Source: Strongyloides papillosus (taxonomy: Eukaryota; Nematoda; Chromadorea; Rhabditida; Strongyloididae). From it: a stretch of 64,000 nt of DNA. Where the stretch lies: positions 124,001 through 188,000 of the forward strand of contig SRSI01000066.1 in assembly GCA_005656395.1 (NCBI GenBank). Reading direction: 5' to 3'. This document shows positions 22,153-34,772 of this stretch, one piece after another. The translations under genes were made by a program, and so were the position numbers. Below the pieces are notes generated by a model. It ran no database searches, was not told the DNA's origin, and saw only the letters and a list, made by a program, of their open reading frames with translations. How positions within the stretch are numbered: position 1 is the stretch's first letter; the number at the start of each line of letters is the position of its first letter.

Positions 22153-25100
22153 TGATCAACGCCTATTATTATTAAACAGAAGGGGATTTTAGATTTTCAT
22201 CTTTATGTTATAATGTAGAAAAATAGTGAATGGACGGCAGAGTGAGTCTGTTTTGTCGGAAATAATGAATAATATCAAATCGTATAACCAGACAATTTAA
22301 TAGTTGTAATTGAAGGCTACTTTTAATAAGAAAATATGACATAGTATTAAAATATTTTTCTATCTTGTTATAAGAGCAGATAGTATAATTATTTTTATCT
22401 GATGCAAACAGAAGATGTCAATAGGCCAGTTAACAGGTTTAAACATTAATCTTTTTTCATAGATGGAACATTATATTGTTGTGCAAAAAAAATATATACA
22501 ATCTTAGAAATTCAAAAATATCAAGTTTAAGTAGATGCTTTTTACATGTATTAAAAAATCACAAAAATTATGATTTACTTTCAATACTCCATACAATTAA
22601 AAGTTATTAACCATCTTTTTATAAAAATCTCTAGTGCGTATTTTTGAAAGACACATAAAACATTTGGAAGTTTATATTAAATAACTTCTACTACATTTAA
22701 TTATCTTAAGTCAAAAATTAAAAAATTTCTTAAATATATTTAGAAAAATCAAATATAACAAAAGTTTAATTTGTGCATTTAAAAATTTTTTTAGATTTAT
22801 ATTTGTTAATAACATTTTACATATATTTTAACAAATATTTGACTTTCGACATTTGTCAATGTTTTTTGTTATTCAACATACTTTTCTAGTTATTCTAAGA
22901 TAAAACAAAAATATCATACTTCCATTTTATATGAATTTAAATATACATTTTTTATATAAAATAAAACACTAATACATTTGTTCCATTTTTTCTTTAATTA
23001 TAGCATTTTAAGAATAGGCTTGTAAAAATAATCATTACTATTTAATCATAAAACTATTCATCGATATACATATATACAAATTATGAAATATTAAAATATT
23101 TGTATTTATATTTTATTATTACAATATAGTATTTCTTCACGATTAAAGGAAAAAATTCTAAGTACTTTGTTTTTTCTTCTTCTTTAATGGAAGTTTTAAT
23201 CTTATCTAGTATAAATTATTCATTTTTTGAGATGACAAAAATACAACACAATGTTAATTTTTAAAATATTTACAAGAATAAATCAAATAATCAATATTTA
23301 GAGTGTTCCAAAATCTCATTTAAAAACATAATCCTTTGTAAACTTATGTTTTTATGTATCCAAAAAATGTACATAATTTTATGTTATTTAGACAACTATA
23401 ATTGAGATGACTTGTAAATGATGTAGAAATATTGCCTTTTCTTTTGTTTTAAAATTTCAATCTTCAAAATTATTTCTCAATTTATGAAACATATATCATT
23501 TTTATTTAGAAGGAAATCAACATATTTTTTTGTTTTAAATGACATTCAATATTTCTTTCATTTTGTGTCATATATTTAAACTAATGTTTAGAAAGTTTAA
23601 TACATTAATTATCTAGTGTGTAATTTTTTATTTATCTTATAATTGACATGATTAACATATATTATAAAAAATTGTATTTAATTTTCTATTTTGTAATATT
23701 TTATTTATATTGCAATTGACAATATGTGTAAAGTTGTGCCAAGTTAACTATCATACAAATAATTTAAAATTTCTATACCAAGTGTTTTTTATTTTTACTT
23801 TAAATATAATACAGTAATTTATCTAAAGTATAATTTTAAATTGGTCAATAAAAGCTTTGTAAAGCTATATTTTAAATATAAATAAAAGATATTATTTTAG
23901 ATGTAATGATTATACAGATAAATTTCTTTTTAATTAATCTTATTTAATGCTTTAGTAACTTTTTTATTTATAATATATAAAAAAGATATTGTATTATTTT
24001 GATATTACAAAGTTAGAAATTTAAATTAACTATAAATACAATCGAAAAACTTTTTTATCTATATAATTTGTTGTTGTCGTCATTTTTTTAACTTTTATTA
24101 TTTCTTCAATAAGTTTAATGAACTAGATATACATCTAAGTTGTTGTCTCGTTTTGCTCATTTTAATCATAAATAATAATAAATTTTTATATTAGAATATG
24201 TTTTTGAAAGGTTTATAAAAAACTGTATTTTTTAAAAATGTCCATTGTTAGGAAATAATTATAATCTTTTTGTTTTTAAACCAAATAAATTTAATGAATT
24301 ATTTTATAAAAAGAACAAAAATGATTTGTATAAAAACTGTTATCTCATGTCAATTTAATGATAACCAAATGCACAGGATAGAGAAACCTTATTATTTTTA
24401 AACATTTTTATTAGAAAAATGTCCTAAAATTATGTTTAAATTAAATAATTTACAATTTCGTTTGTGAATCTTAATAATTTAAACAAAAATTATAGTCATA
24501 TAACGCTAGTTTTTTAACAACACAAATACTACAGAAATTCTGAACGATTTTCGATGTCTATTATATAAATAATTGAAAGGTATAAATTTCATGACAATGT
24601 ATTGTTCTTTTAGTTCATCTCTATATTACAAAGTTTAGAAAATGAAGTAATAAATAACTATTTCATTATTTGTAATAAATCATTTTCTTTCTAAAGCATA
24701 ATCTCATGTTTTAAAAAAATTATATTTTATTTTAAAAACTTTTTGAACTTTTGTTTGTTGTACTTTTTTATTCTTTTCAGAGTGATTAAAATACTATTAT
24801 AATTATTTTAATATTAATCCAAAAAGCAATCATTTTTTTACAATTAAAATCATATTATAATAAATATATAGGCTATATTAACATTATGTAATATTTGCAA
24901 TTTAATTATACAGAAAAATTATTTATAAAAAGTTAATTAATATAAAGTCAAATGTTTTTAAGTTATATAAAATATATTCTGTTATACTAATTTTATTACT
25001 ATAGCTCAATCTTATGATTTATTTTCAAGATTTTATCATATGACAAATGTTGATTTTTTAAATCATCTGAAATATTTAAATAAATTTACCACGTATTTTG

Positions 25101-27820
25101 TTAGCATACATAAAAATTATGCTTTATAGTTATATACCCCAATCAAAATAATGAAACATTGCAAATCCTTAAGTAATTAATTATATATCTTATTAATTAT
25201 GTATATTAACCTAATATTTGATAAACAAAACTAAATGTTTTTCTTTATAAGTTATAACATTTATATAAAGTAATTTTGTGTGCTACATACACCATCTTCA
25301 TAGAAAAATTGTCTTTTAGTAATTTTAAGAATATTTTTTCTTTAATTTTCTAAATTTATATTTTATCCCCTTTTAACAGAATTGAGAATGTGGAAAATAC
25401 AAATCAAGTATTGGATAATACCTTTGAACTATTAAGTTGAAAAACTTCCATCTACAATATTATATATTAAAATGCTTATTACCATATAGAGTATTTTTAT
25501 AAAATGCATCATACCATATATATATATATATATAGGAACAGAGAATAGTTAATGATAAAATATTTATATGACAAAATACTTTTTGCTTAGTACAAAATAA
25601 ATTTATTCATTGCTATTTAAGTATTTTCATTTTTTATTTTATTCTATATAGCATTTATAATCCAAAGTGAGATTCCTGCATTTATACCATTTAAATTATT
25701 GTTAAAGAAATTAAGATAAGAATCATTTACAATTACAATATAACTAAAACTTTCTTTTTAAACGCTTATTTCTATTTTTATGCATATTTACTTTGTATAA
25801 TATAAAAATTATATATCAAATGTATGATGTAAAAATAATTTAGATAGTAAGATATATAAGACTACTTTTTAATAAAAAAAATTATAAGATTTTATAATGT
25901 ATAATAATATTTATTACTATTATTATTACATTTATAATAAACAAATGAAACAAATAAAATATTTATTGAAAAATTTAAATTTTATAAATACTACTCACTA
26001 TAAAGCAAAAATCATATTGATACATATTTTTTTAACTTCACTATAAATCATTATTAATATTTATCATATAATTAAATCGACTTCACTTAACGACATTATT
26101 ATAAAAATCACAATCTACTTTTTATCTTCTTTACTCAAATGGTCATATAATTTTTTTCATAATGCTTTCATAAAAATTCATTCTATTTCGTAACAATTTA
26201 TTTATCATTTGTATATCCTTTAAATATATTTATATTTCTAATATCATTAGAATAATACTTTAACTCCACCTTTAATAACAAGGAAGATTTTAAATATTTA
26301 TGATTTTTAAAAAACTAACTGTTGACGATTATAAACATTACTAATATCTTCATTACCAATAATTTATTTACTAATTCACATTCCTTTTACAAAATATTTA
26401 AAGACCGGTCAAAGCAGTTTTGAGTATTACGCGGCAATTCATTACTTTTTATAACAAAATATGCGACCATTTTTCTATGTTTGTCGTTAAGAGTTAGCGT
26501 CCATCGCAACTTGGTCAATCTATTACGAATATAAAAATTTTATTCTCTATGTTCTGTTGGTTCTATGTCTTCTCTATGTTCTTTTAAAATTTAGACATTA
26601 TGAAGCATTATTCTTTACACATTGTCCTAAATGCAATGTATTTACTTAGTGTTTCATCATATTATTCATTCAAACAGGAAGAAGGATTGAATTATTTGAT
26701 TACAACAAAATTCATTCAAACGGATTCTTTCTGATCTCCATTACCATTATATTTTGTAATCCTAAAAAAAAGAGAAAAAAACTAAGCTATATAATTTTAT
26801 CTTATTCAATTTTAAAGCATATTTCTATTTTGTAAATATTCTTTTAACCAATTTTGTTTTCAATAGTGTATTTGTTTTGTACAAAACATCTCTTTTTTTC
26901 TATTTATTATTATTATATGGGAAGTTATTTATAAATGTATCTTTGTACTTAAAGAGAGTAATTTACTGAGACTAATATATTTTGAATAATTATTGTATCT
27001 TATACAAATTATAAAGAAATTTTTTTTTCTATTGTATTATTAGCAATCTCCTTTTTTAGAGTTGTATCCTACTTCACAGATAGAATAAACATTTGTAATT
27101 TATGTTTGGACTTAAAAAAGTTATTTTAGAAGCAATCAAATATAGATATTGTTTGTAGACAACAAAAACATTTTTGTTTTAAAAAGATTAATAAAAAATT
27201 TCGGATTTTATTTTGCATATCAAAACAATTCAATTTAATTAATTTTATTTTTAGAAATTGTATTCTTACTTAAGCATAAACAAACTATAAGGAACTTAAA
27301 TGTTTATTATTGATAGTGCGTTATTTCTTTTATCTCATATTTTTTTAGACATGTGGCTAAATTTCTATATTATTGTCATTATTTATTAATCAATTAAATT
27401 GATATTCATTTTTTGTTTGAATTTCCGACCTATAGAAATACTTTATAATCATATATTTTATACTTTTGTCATGCGCAAATTTTTATAAATCACGTTGGTT
27501 AATATTTTTTATTTATTTAATGCCTATTTTCAATATAAAATTATGATTAATTTCTTCTACCGGTCAAAATTATATTATTGACATTATTTCAGTGTTTTTT
27601 TTCAGAATTTATTTATATATTATATGAAAATTTTTATTTGTTAGATTTATTTTACAAAGTTTTATTCTTTTTCTAGATTTCTAAAAATCAACATTCTTTA
27701 TAATTGGAAACTTAAATAAAGTAATTAATTGGTTTGAACTATTAATAAAGAATAATTATATTACATTATAAAAGTATATACAATTGTATTTCAGAACCAA
27801 TATTATAGGAAAATCAAAGT
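22153..27820. other. Long A+T-rich intergenic region
   Basis: About 5.7 kb without a recognisable gene between divergent genes. It has a (TA)n run at 25516-25534 and a G+C-richer island at 26400-26770 with a direct repeat TCTCTATGTTCT (near 26542 and 26570). The 10-mer ACCGGTCAAA occurs twice (26404-26413, 27559-27568). Much of it may be promoter for the long TSC22 gene. Confidence 0.5.
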
Positions 27821-27847
27821 ATGACCTTCAATCAAAATGAATTTTAA
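27821..27847 (+). promoter_or_regulatory. Upstream ORF overlapping the TSC22 start
   Basis: An eight-codon ORF (MTFNQNEF, then TAA) starts 16 bases before the TSC22 ATG, in another frame, and ends 8 bases after that ATG's last base. TTTCAG and TATTATAG acceptors lie at about 27794 and 27808, so a trans-spliced mRNA from either would still include it. Such an overlapping uORF would be expected to reduce translation of the main ORF. Confidence 0.45.
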
Positions 27848-30666
27848 CAGTGAAGTCGTTACAGAAGATCGTAAGATTGTCGAAAAATCAGTTGATATCA
27901 CTTGTAAAAATAAAGTTTCTGATGAGACTATACATAATTGTTCATCAACATCTAATATAAATATAACTAATTTAATTCACAATGACAATTTTTCTGATGT
28001 CAAACCACATCCTAATGAATATAATGAAAATATGTTAGAGTCTTACCCTGAGAATATTAATAGAACCGTAACAAAAAATGAAGTTGTCACAGAAATAAGT
28101 AATGCTCAAAATGAAGGAAATGAACTTAGAAATAACCAGGTAACTTTTTAATACAAATGAATAGTACATTAAACTTTGATTTTTACTTTTTTTTAGATTC
28201 CTTCACAAACACATAAAGGACGATGGGAGTGTGTTGATATAACTGAAAATGAAGGCAACGATGAGAGTGAATTCCCACATATTAATGAGAAATTATTTAA
28301 TGGTGAAGATCTTTGTGATACAACAAAAGTATCTGGTAAACAAGGAAGTGTTGAAAAAATAAATGATTTAAATTCAAAAAGCATTCCAATTATAAAAAAT
28401 AACCAAAATAATATAGCAAGTAATCAAAATAGTACAATTAGTTCAATAAATGATTCTTCAACATCTTCAACTAATTCACCATTACCAGGCTCATCAAATC
28501 AAAATGTTAAAAAATTTAAAAATATACTTAATCATTTACCATTAACAATTTCTTCGAATAACGTTATTCCACCTGTGTCGTCAGCTTCTACAACTCCAAC
28601 ACATATTGTTACAAACTCTTTTCAAATTCCAAATCAACAATTCCAAGGGAATCAAAATATTAATAATATAGTTCCTGCTCCTACAGTTGGTGTAGTTACA
28701 AAATCTTCAAATAGTGGAACTATGGAAGACAACTCAAATTTTTCTAATTTAAATAACGGTGATAGAATGAGATTGATAAATAATTCATCATCTTCTTTAG
28801 GTAATAATGTAATTTCGGTTAACAAAACAAATTCTACCAATTCAACATCTAGTAATGGACAAAATTCGAAAAAAACCAGTATTGCATCTGTAACTAGTAA
28901 CGAGAACACATCCAATGCCAACACTAAGACAACAGGATCTAACGTCGGTATGAATACTATTTTTGGATTTTTTGAGAAAAATGGAGATAATGATGGAAAT
29001 ATTATGTTTAATAATGATAGTAACGATAAGGGTGATGATCTTATTGGATCTAAAATTAATCAAGCAATGGATCTTGTAAAATTTCATCTTTCTCGTTCTA
29101 TAAGATTAGAATATGATCAATTGAATGCCCAAATTGCTGAGCTTAAAAATAAAGTAAGTTATTGTAAATTGTAAAAATTTAGTATATTTTTAGGTACAAG
29201 TTCTTGAATGTCAAAATAATATTTTAAAATCATTCGCTCCAGAAGATATTGTACAAAATTTGAATGTTCTATCAAAAACAAATACATCTAATACTACTAC
29301 GGGAACTGCTGGTTCTACATCTACTTCATCAACAAATAATGTTGGTACTATTGTTAATACAGAAAATGGTGGATTAAGTAGAAATTCATCAACAAATAAT
29401 TTTATGACTTCTCCAAATTATAATACAAAACAGACTACTGAAATAAACAACAAAGAATTAAATGGTATTTATAAAACTATTTCTGATCAACAAACAAATA
29501 CTTTATCACATTGTCCTTCAGTAAATCCAAGTATTTGTACACCATCACCACCTAATGGAGCAAACAATATTGGAATAACAAATTATACTACCAATAATAA
29601 TGGTGGTATTTTATTAAATGATGAACAACGCCAAATTCAATCTAATGAAGAATGTATCACATCTTCATCAAACAATGCTAATGATGTAAGGCGTAAAATA
29701 TCTGGTTCTAATGAAGCTTCAAGTTCTTCAGTAGGAATACGTTCAATTTCAAGTTTGCAAGATAACAATTCTTTTAATGTTAATGAAGGTATTTTATTAG
29801 TTAACCAAGAAAAAAAGGTAGATAATATTAATATGAATCAATATATGGGTGAAAATGGCAGAGATATATCCACTCAAACAGAAAAAAAGGTAGAACCGAG
29901 ACAAAAGGAACATTTTATAGTAGAAAATGAACAAAATATTTCAAAAGAGGAGAATTGTTCTATATTCTCTAACAACAATTTAGTTGAAAAAGGAAAAAAT
30001 ATAAATAAAGATTTCTCAGTTCTTCCAAATGCTATAAATCATAACAATATTCCGGAAAATATTAAATCAGAAACACCTTTATCATATGTTCCATTGGAAC
30101 AAGTAAAAAATATTTCCAATGAAGTTGAAAAAGATAGACATACTAATGATTGTGAGGGAAAAGCATTGCCATCAATCAAAAATTCTGATAGTTTTGAGAA
30201 GAAAATTTCTTCAAATGGACCGTTAGCGAAAAGTCAATCACAATCAAATATTGAGAAGAATAAAGATAAATCACAGGTTCAAACTAGAAAACTATCAAAA
30301 CAACTTGCTTTATTACTTAATCAAAATGAAACCACATGCAATGAACAAATTTCAACTATTGAACATCAAAATCAACAAAAAAATTTTTTAGATAAAACAA
30401 ATACAAAAACAATGCGTGAGTTAAAAAAGAATGATCCTGAAAAGGAATACCAAGAAAAAGTAAAAAATAATATTATATCAAAAGATACTATTTCTTTAGA
30501 CTATATTGAAAATGAACAATCTTCACACCAACAAGATGTTGTATCATCACAAGGACTACGTCAATATCAAACTTGTTCTCAGAATGGTAAAACAAAATCA
30601 ATAAATAAAAATACCACAAATTCTAATGCATCAAAAATAATGATGGTTCAGTCTCCATTAAATTGA
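27837..30666 (+). CDS. Long TSC22-domain protein (Bunched-A/TSC22D type)
   Basis: Exons 27837-28139, 28197-29153 and 29194-30666 join in phase to 910 residues. The TSC22 box and leucine zipper lie at about 387-440: AMDLVKFHLSRSIR, then heptad leucines through LKNK (exon end) and VQVLECQNNILKSFAPEDI. At 109-113 GRWECVDI matches the conserved RWxCxDF-like motif near the N-terminus of long TSC22D/Bunched isoforms. The rest is low-complexity Asn/Ser/Thr/Gln-rich, probably disordered. Long TSC22 proteins bind Madm/NRBP1 and WNK-pathway factors and promote growth and osmotic responses; that role is inferred here. Unlike the vertebrate arrangement, a Gln/Asn-rich tail of about 470 residues follows the zipper. 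An upstream ORF overlaps the start. Confidence 0.88.
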
Positions 30667-30993
30667 TAATCAACAAATTAATTGACAATGATTTTTAAGT
30701 ATTTTCACTTTGAAATGGGTAATTTTGTAAACTGTATAATACAGTGTATTTACTTTTTTTTTGTTAAGGTATAAAAAAATGATATGTTGTTACAAAACGA
30801 ATGTTGTTCAAAATTTATAAGACATTTTAATTTAAATATTGTTTTTTAAATTGATATAAATAATGCCATGAATTTATAAAAAAAATAAATAAATTAATTT
30901 TTGATGAAGACATTGTTTCCATGACAACAATTTTCTTATTATGTTTGATATAAAGTTTTTTAGTTTTATGGTGTAATTTAGGTTATTTTAAAA
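30667..30993. other. Intergenic, TSC22 to DZIP1-like gene
   Basis: About 330 bases between two genes on the same strand. AATAAA-like signals occur near 30884-30890. A GTGTAATTTAG acceptor at 30981 is a likely spliced-leader site for the next gene. Spacing leaves open a hybrid operon. Confidence 0.5.
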
Positions 30994-32118
30994 ATGAATA
31001 ATAATGATAAACTATTTAAACCTGATTTTGAACTTCTTGGTATGTTATTAATTATATATTTCACCGATTTTCTATTAAAGACGAAGTTTCATTGAATCTA
31101 TTAGATGCTGGTATAGGTTCTTTTGATGTTCTTACACGTGCTTTACCTACAGTGGTATTGGCAAGAATAAAGAAAATTGTATGTTTTCTGTTATAACATA
31201 GTTAATGTAGAACTTTAGGACGAAAATTCAGAATGGACTGAAGAAAGGGTTTTAAAATTACTAAGAATTTCACAACTGTCTATTGAGCACATTCTTGTAA
31301 GTTAATCTAAAAGCAATATCAGTATCGCATTTTAATTAACATTTTTATCAAAACAATTTACGATTGATAGGATATCCTAAATTACTCTCATTTATTTTAT
31401 TTATATATTCATAGTATTTTGATATTCAAATGAAAAATTGTATTATTTTTATTATTTATGCTATGTGTTTAGTAATATATATTAAAAATAGTTAATAAAC
31501 TGAAATAAAATAACATCTTTGCTAAAAAACACATTAATTGTTATTGTGGTCTAACTTTCTATCAAAATGAGTGATAAAACTTTATTGTTAGTGGAATAAA
31601 ATGGTATTTTAGTTTTTATGTTGAATTTGATTGAAGTTTTTCATTTTATTATTATTCATTTAATTTTATCATAAATTTAAAAAATGACTTAGCTATAAAA
31701 ATATGTATATATAGTTGTTAATAACTTAGAAAGCATGAAATAATAATTCTATTTGCAGATTACTCAATCAAAGATATTAAAAAAATTAAAAAATTATAAA
31801 TCCCGCAACCATCAATTATCCTGTGAATTAAAAATTATAGATGAAGATAAACTTAAAAACTCATTACAATTATACTCATGCAAAAATTGTACAAAAGTAT
31901 TTATAAATCAACATTTCCTAGAAGAACATCTCAAAAAGGGAAATTGCAAAAATGTTTTAAATGATAATGGTCCAAAAAATAAAGAAATTATAGAAAGTAA
32001 TAGTGATAATGAATTATACGATATGCCAAAAAACACAAAATATTTTAAATTAAAAAATAATGAAATATTTTTAAGTGATAATGATAAGATATTTAATGAA
32101 ACTCAAATGCCACCATAA
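30994..32118 (+). CDS. DZIP1/iguana-like protein, short form
   Basis: Four exons (30994-31039, 31081-31178, 31219-31296, 31759-32118) join in phase to 193 residues. The N-terminal part with [19 protein letters not shown] and [11 protein letters not shown] fits the DZIP1 N-terminal domain (compare RLAQFTIEYLLHSQ in vertebrates), followed by a zinc finger CKNC..HFLEEH..C (C115, C118, H131, C137), C2HC rather than C2H2. DZIP1 acts at the ciliary basal body and in Hedgehog signalling in vertebrates; nematodes have cilia but lack canonical Hedgehog signalling, so a ciliary transition-zone role is inferred. Vertebrate DZIP1 is over 800 residues; this protein ends soon after the finger and lacks the long coiled coil. 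The third intron (462 nt) is long for this window. Confidence 0.72.
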
Positions 32119-32901
32119 AACGATACGTAATTCAAATATTTAAAATTATTCTAAATATAATAAGTAAACAGATTATTTTGACTAATCAGTTTATTTAACA
32201 TGTTATTTCATATTCATTCAATGCATACAGTTCCATTACATGATCCTACTTTCAAATTTTTAGAATTATTTAATATTACTGGGAAACAGTTTGTTTAAAT
32301 TGTAATAATAAATTATTTTCTAACTTTCCCTAACTTTTTTGATTTTATTTTAGTTAATAAAATCACAATAACAGTATTACAATATGGAAAATATTATCAT
32401 TACATAAAGTTTTAAAAATTGCTTTTATTTCTTTTATATTTCTTAGACTTATAGAATATCGTCGAAAAGCATCTGAAGCGTAGAAGCCATTATAAATTAT
32501 AATTTTGAATTAACGACAAAAACAACATAGTGTGATGAAGAATCAAAAATCTTTCATAGGGGTACATTAAGGGAATGTTGAGGGAAAGAAAATTGCTGTT
32601 GAGTTAAATTTAATAGCAAGCTAGTTTACAATTATTTTAACTATTATCATAGCCATACACCTTAATGCTATTTAAATATTATCAAAAGAGAACTACCTTT
32701 TAATAAACATGATAAAAAACTAGATTAAATATCTTATTAAAATATTTTATAATTTCTAATACAATTTATTTAGATAATCAAAAAATAAAAATTAGTAGGC
32801 ATAACATAAAAATATATACAAAATAATATACATAAATACATATATACAAGATTAAAAAACTATAATATAATTTAAAAAATAACGACATTTCTAGACTTAA
32901 T
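32119..32901. other. Intergenic, possible micro-gene
   Basis: About 780 bases between convergent genes. Two short coding-like segments (32221-32288 and 32447-32483, plus) could splice in phase to a 34-residue peptide; see findings. Otherwise A+T-rich. Confidence 0.4.
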
Positions 32902-34772
32902 CTAGTAACGTACTACAAGAGGGCTGAAGACAGCATTACTTTGCCCTCCACTACACATTTTCTCCTGATAGAGTTGTTTCCTTTTAAGTGTGTTCATGGC
33001 ACCAATAGGTGTTTTAGATTTTCCATCAATATTTTTCCTTGTTAAAAATTGCATCCAATAACTTTCAGGCAATTGGAGGAGAGCTAACATTACAAGATAC
33101 TGAGATTCTGTCTCATTTTCCATCTGAGTCTTCGTTAATACTCCTGGAGATTTTGAAAATCCAACAATTGTCGGTCCGAGAATCTTAGCAATATTTTCAG
33201 AAGGCATCTTATTTTGTTGACAATGCTCTGCAACCTTCAACCAATGTAAGCATAAGTAGGATAGCGTGTGAAGATTTGGAGCTGGAAGGTCAGCAATGGC
33301 ATATGCTAATGTATTATTATCTCTGCAACGAACTGCAGAAACAAATTCCTTCCACGAGGATCTTGGTATGAGAGGTGCACGTAACTCATTCAAGAACTTT
33401 TTTAGACATCCTGTTATAGTTTCAGGTTCCACATCTTTAAATGATGGTAGAGATTTATTGTAGAGAAAGGCATTATACAACTTTGTAACATCAGATTCTG
33501 CTCCAGGTATCCGATAAAGTCCTTCAGTTGTTAAATAGAATTTCTCCAAAACAACAACACAATGTACCACGATGAATGGTATAAAAGGAAAACGATGTGG
33601 GCAAATATCTGATAAGTTGAACTTTGTCTTAGACACAGACTTGTAAGGTCCACCCTTAGGTATACATGGTTTTGGAGCTCTATCAGTACATTCAGGATGA
33701 CAAACGATACGACAATCTCTGCATCGATGCATAGCTTTAGAACGAATAACAAATGCCTTGCAACAATCACAATATCCCATTGCGAGGGAGTATTTTTCAA
33801 AAGAATGTGATCTAGAAGCAATATCATGTATATCATTAACCCATGCATTTTCTATGGTGTTTGAATTTAATGAAGCAATACTACCTCCACAAATACTTGA
33901 TATTCCAAAATCGTCATCATTAGCCAGTACACCACTTTGTTTACAGCTATATATAGTCGTTTCAGAGAGAGATCTACGGACTTTAGTCTTAGGTAATTGA
34001 TAAGCAGGAGCACATGCTCGAGGTGTCTCCTTTATTTCGGAAACAGGTGTTAGACTCCCAACATGGATCTTCACATCAGTTACATTTTGATTAACTTCAG
34101 GTGCTGCGAAAGGCTTATTTTCAATGTACACATTATCTACAAAGCCACTCTGTGAGGATTCACATTTCTCAGAAACAGATATTGATCTTTTCCTATTAGT
34201 AACCCCATGACGATGATGATTTTGACTGACTGTAAAGAAATCATCACATGAATCTCCAGTTTTATCAAACATGTTTTCATCCAAAGGTTCGCTATCGCGT
34301 TCCTTTCTTGTTTTAAACGTTGTTGTGTCAACATCGATTAATGCATTCAACGCATCAAATTCTATCTCTCCAGAAGTGGCTTTACGAAGGACATCGATAA
34401 CTCCAACTAACTTCTCGACCTTTCCTTCTAACTCTTTATTATGTTTGTGGAGAACTCTAATCTGTGTCCGAGAGTCCAGCAACTGAGCATTTTTGATCGT
34501 TAGTTCCTTTGTAACCTCGGACACAGTCTTCTCTTTTCGCACCAATTCCATTTCTAGCGAATTATTTGCATCCTCATAAGATTGACACCGAATCAGTAAG
34601 TCTTTAATTGTTTGACACAGACCTATGATAACTAAAATAAAGACATCGTAAAAACTAGGATTTCCAAAAACAAATTAAACATACCACTCTCATTACTTGT
34701 CATCATTTCTTCTGCCTCTTCAAATAATGAATTAGAAAAATTTAGTAAATTAGTACTGAATGATAAATCCAT
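32902..34772 (-). CDS. cyk-4: Centralspindlin RacGAP (CYK-4/RACGAP1)
   Basis: Exons 34685-34772 and 32902-34631 join in phase to 605 residues. An N-terminal coiled coil (about 5-115) is followed by a disordered Ser/Thr/Arg stretch, a C1 domain (about 305-352, CDCCKAF...HRCRDC...CHPEC) and a RhoGAP domain (about 365-560) with arginine finger R403 in GLYRIPG. With the kinesin ZEN-4/MKLP1 this protein forms centralspindlin, which bundles midzone microtubules and activates RhoA through ECT2 in cytokinesis. Domain order is complete. The base composition is noticeably less A+T-rich than in neighbouring genes, typical of a constrained coding sequence. It ends in ORF convergence with the DZIP1-like gene. 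Confidence 0.93.

Noticed and set aside
25516..25534. (TA)n run
   Set aside because: Short simple repeat, expected in such A+T-rich DNA; noted only in the intergenic entry.
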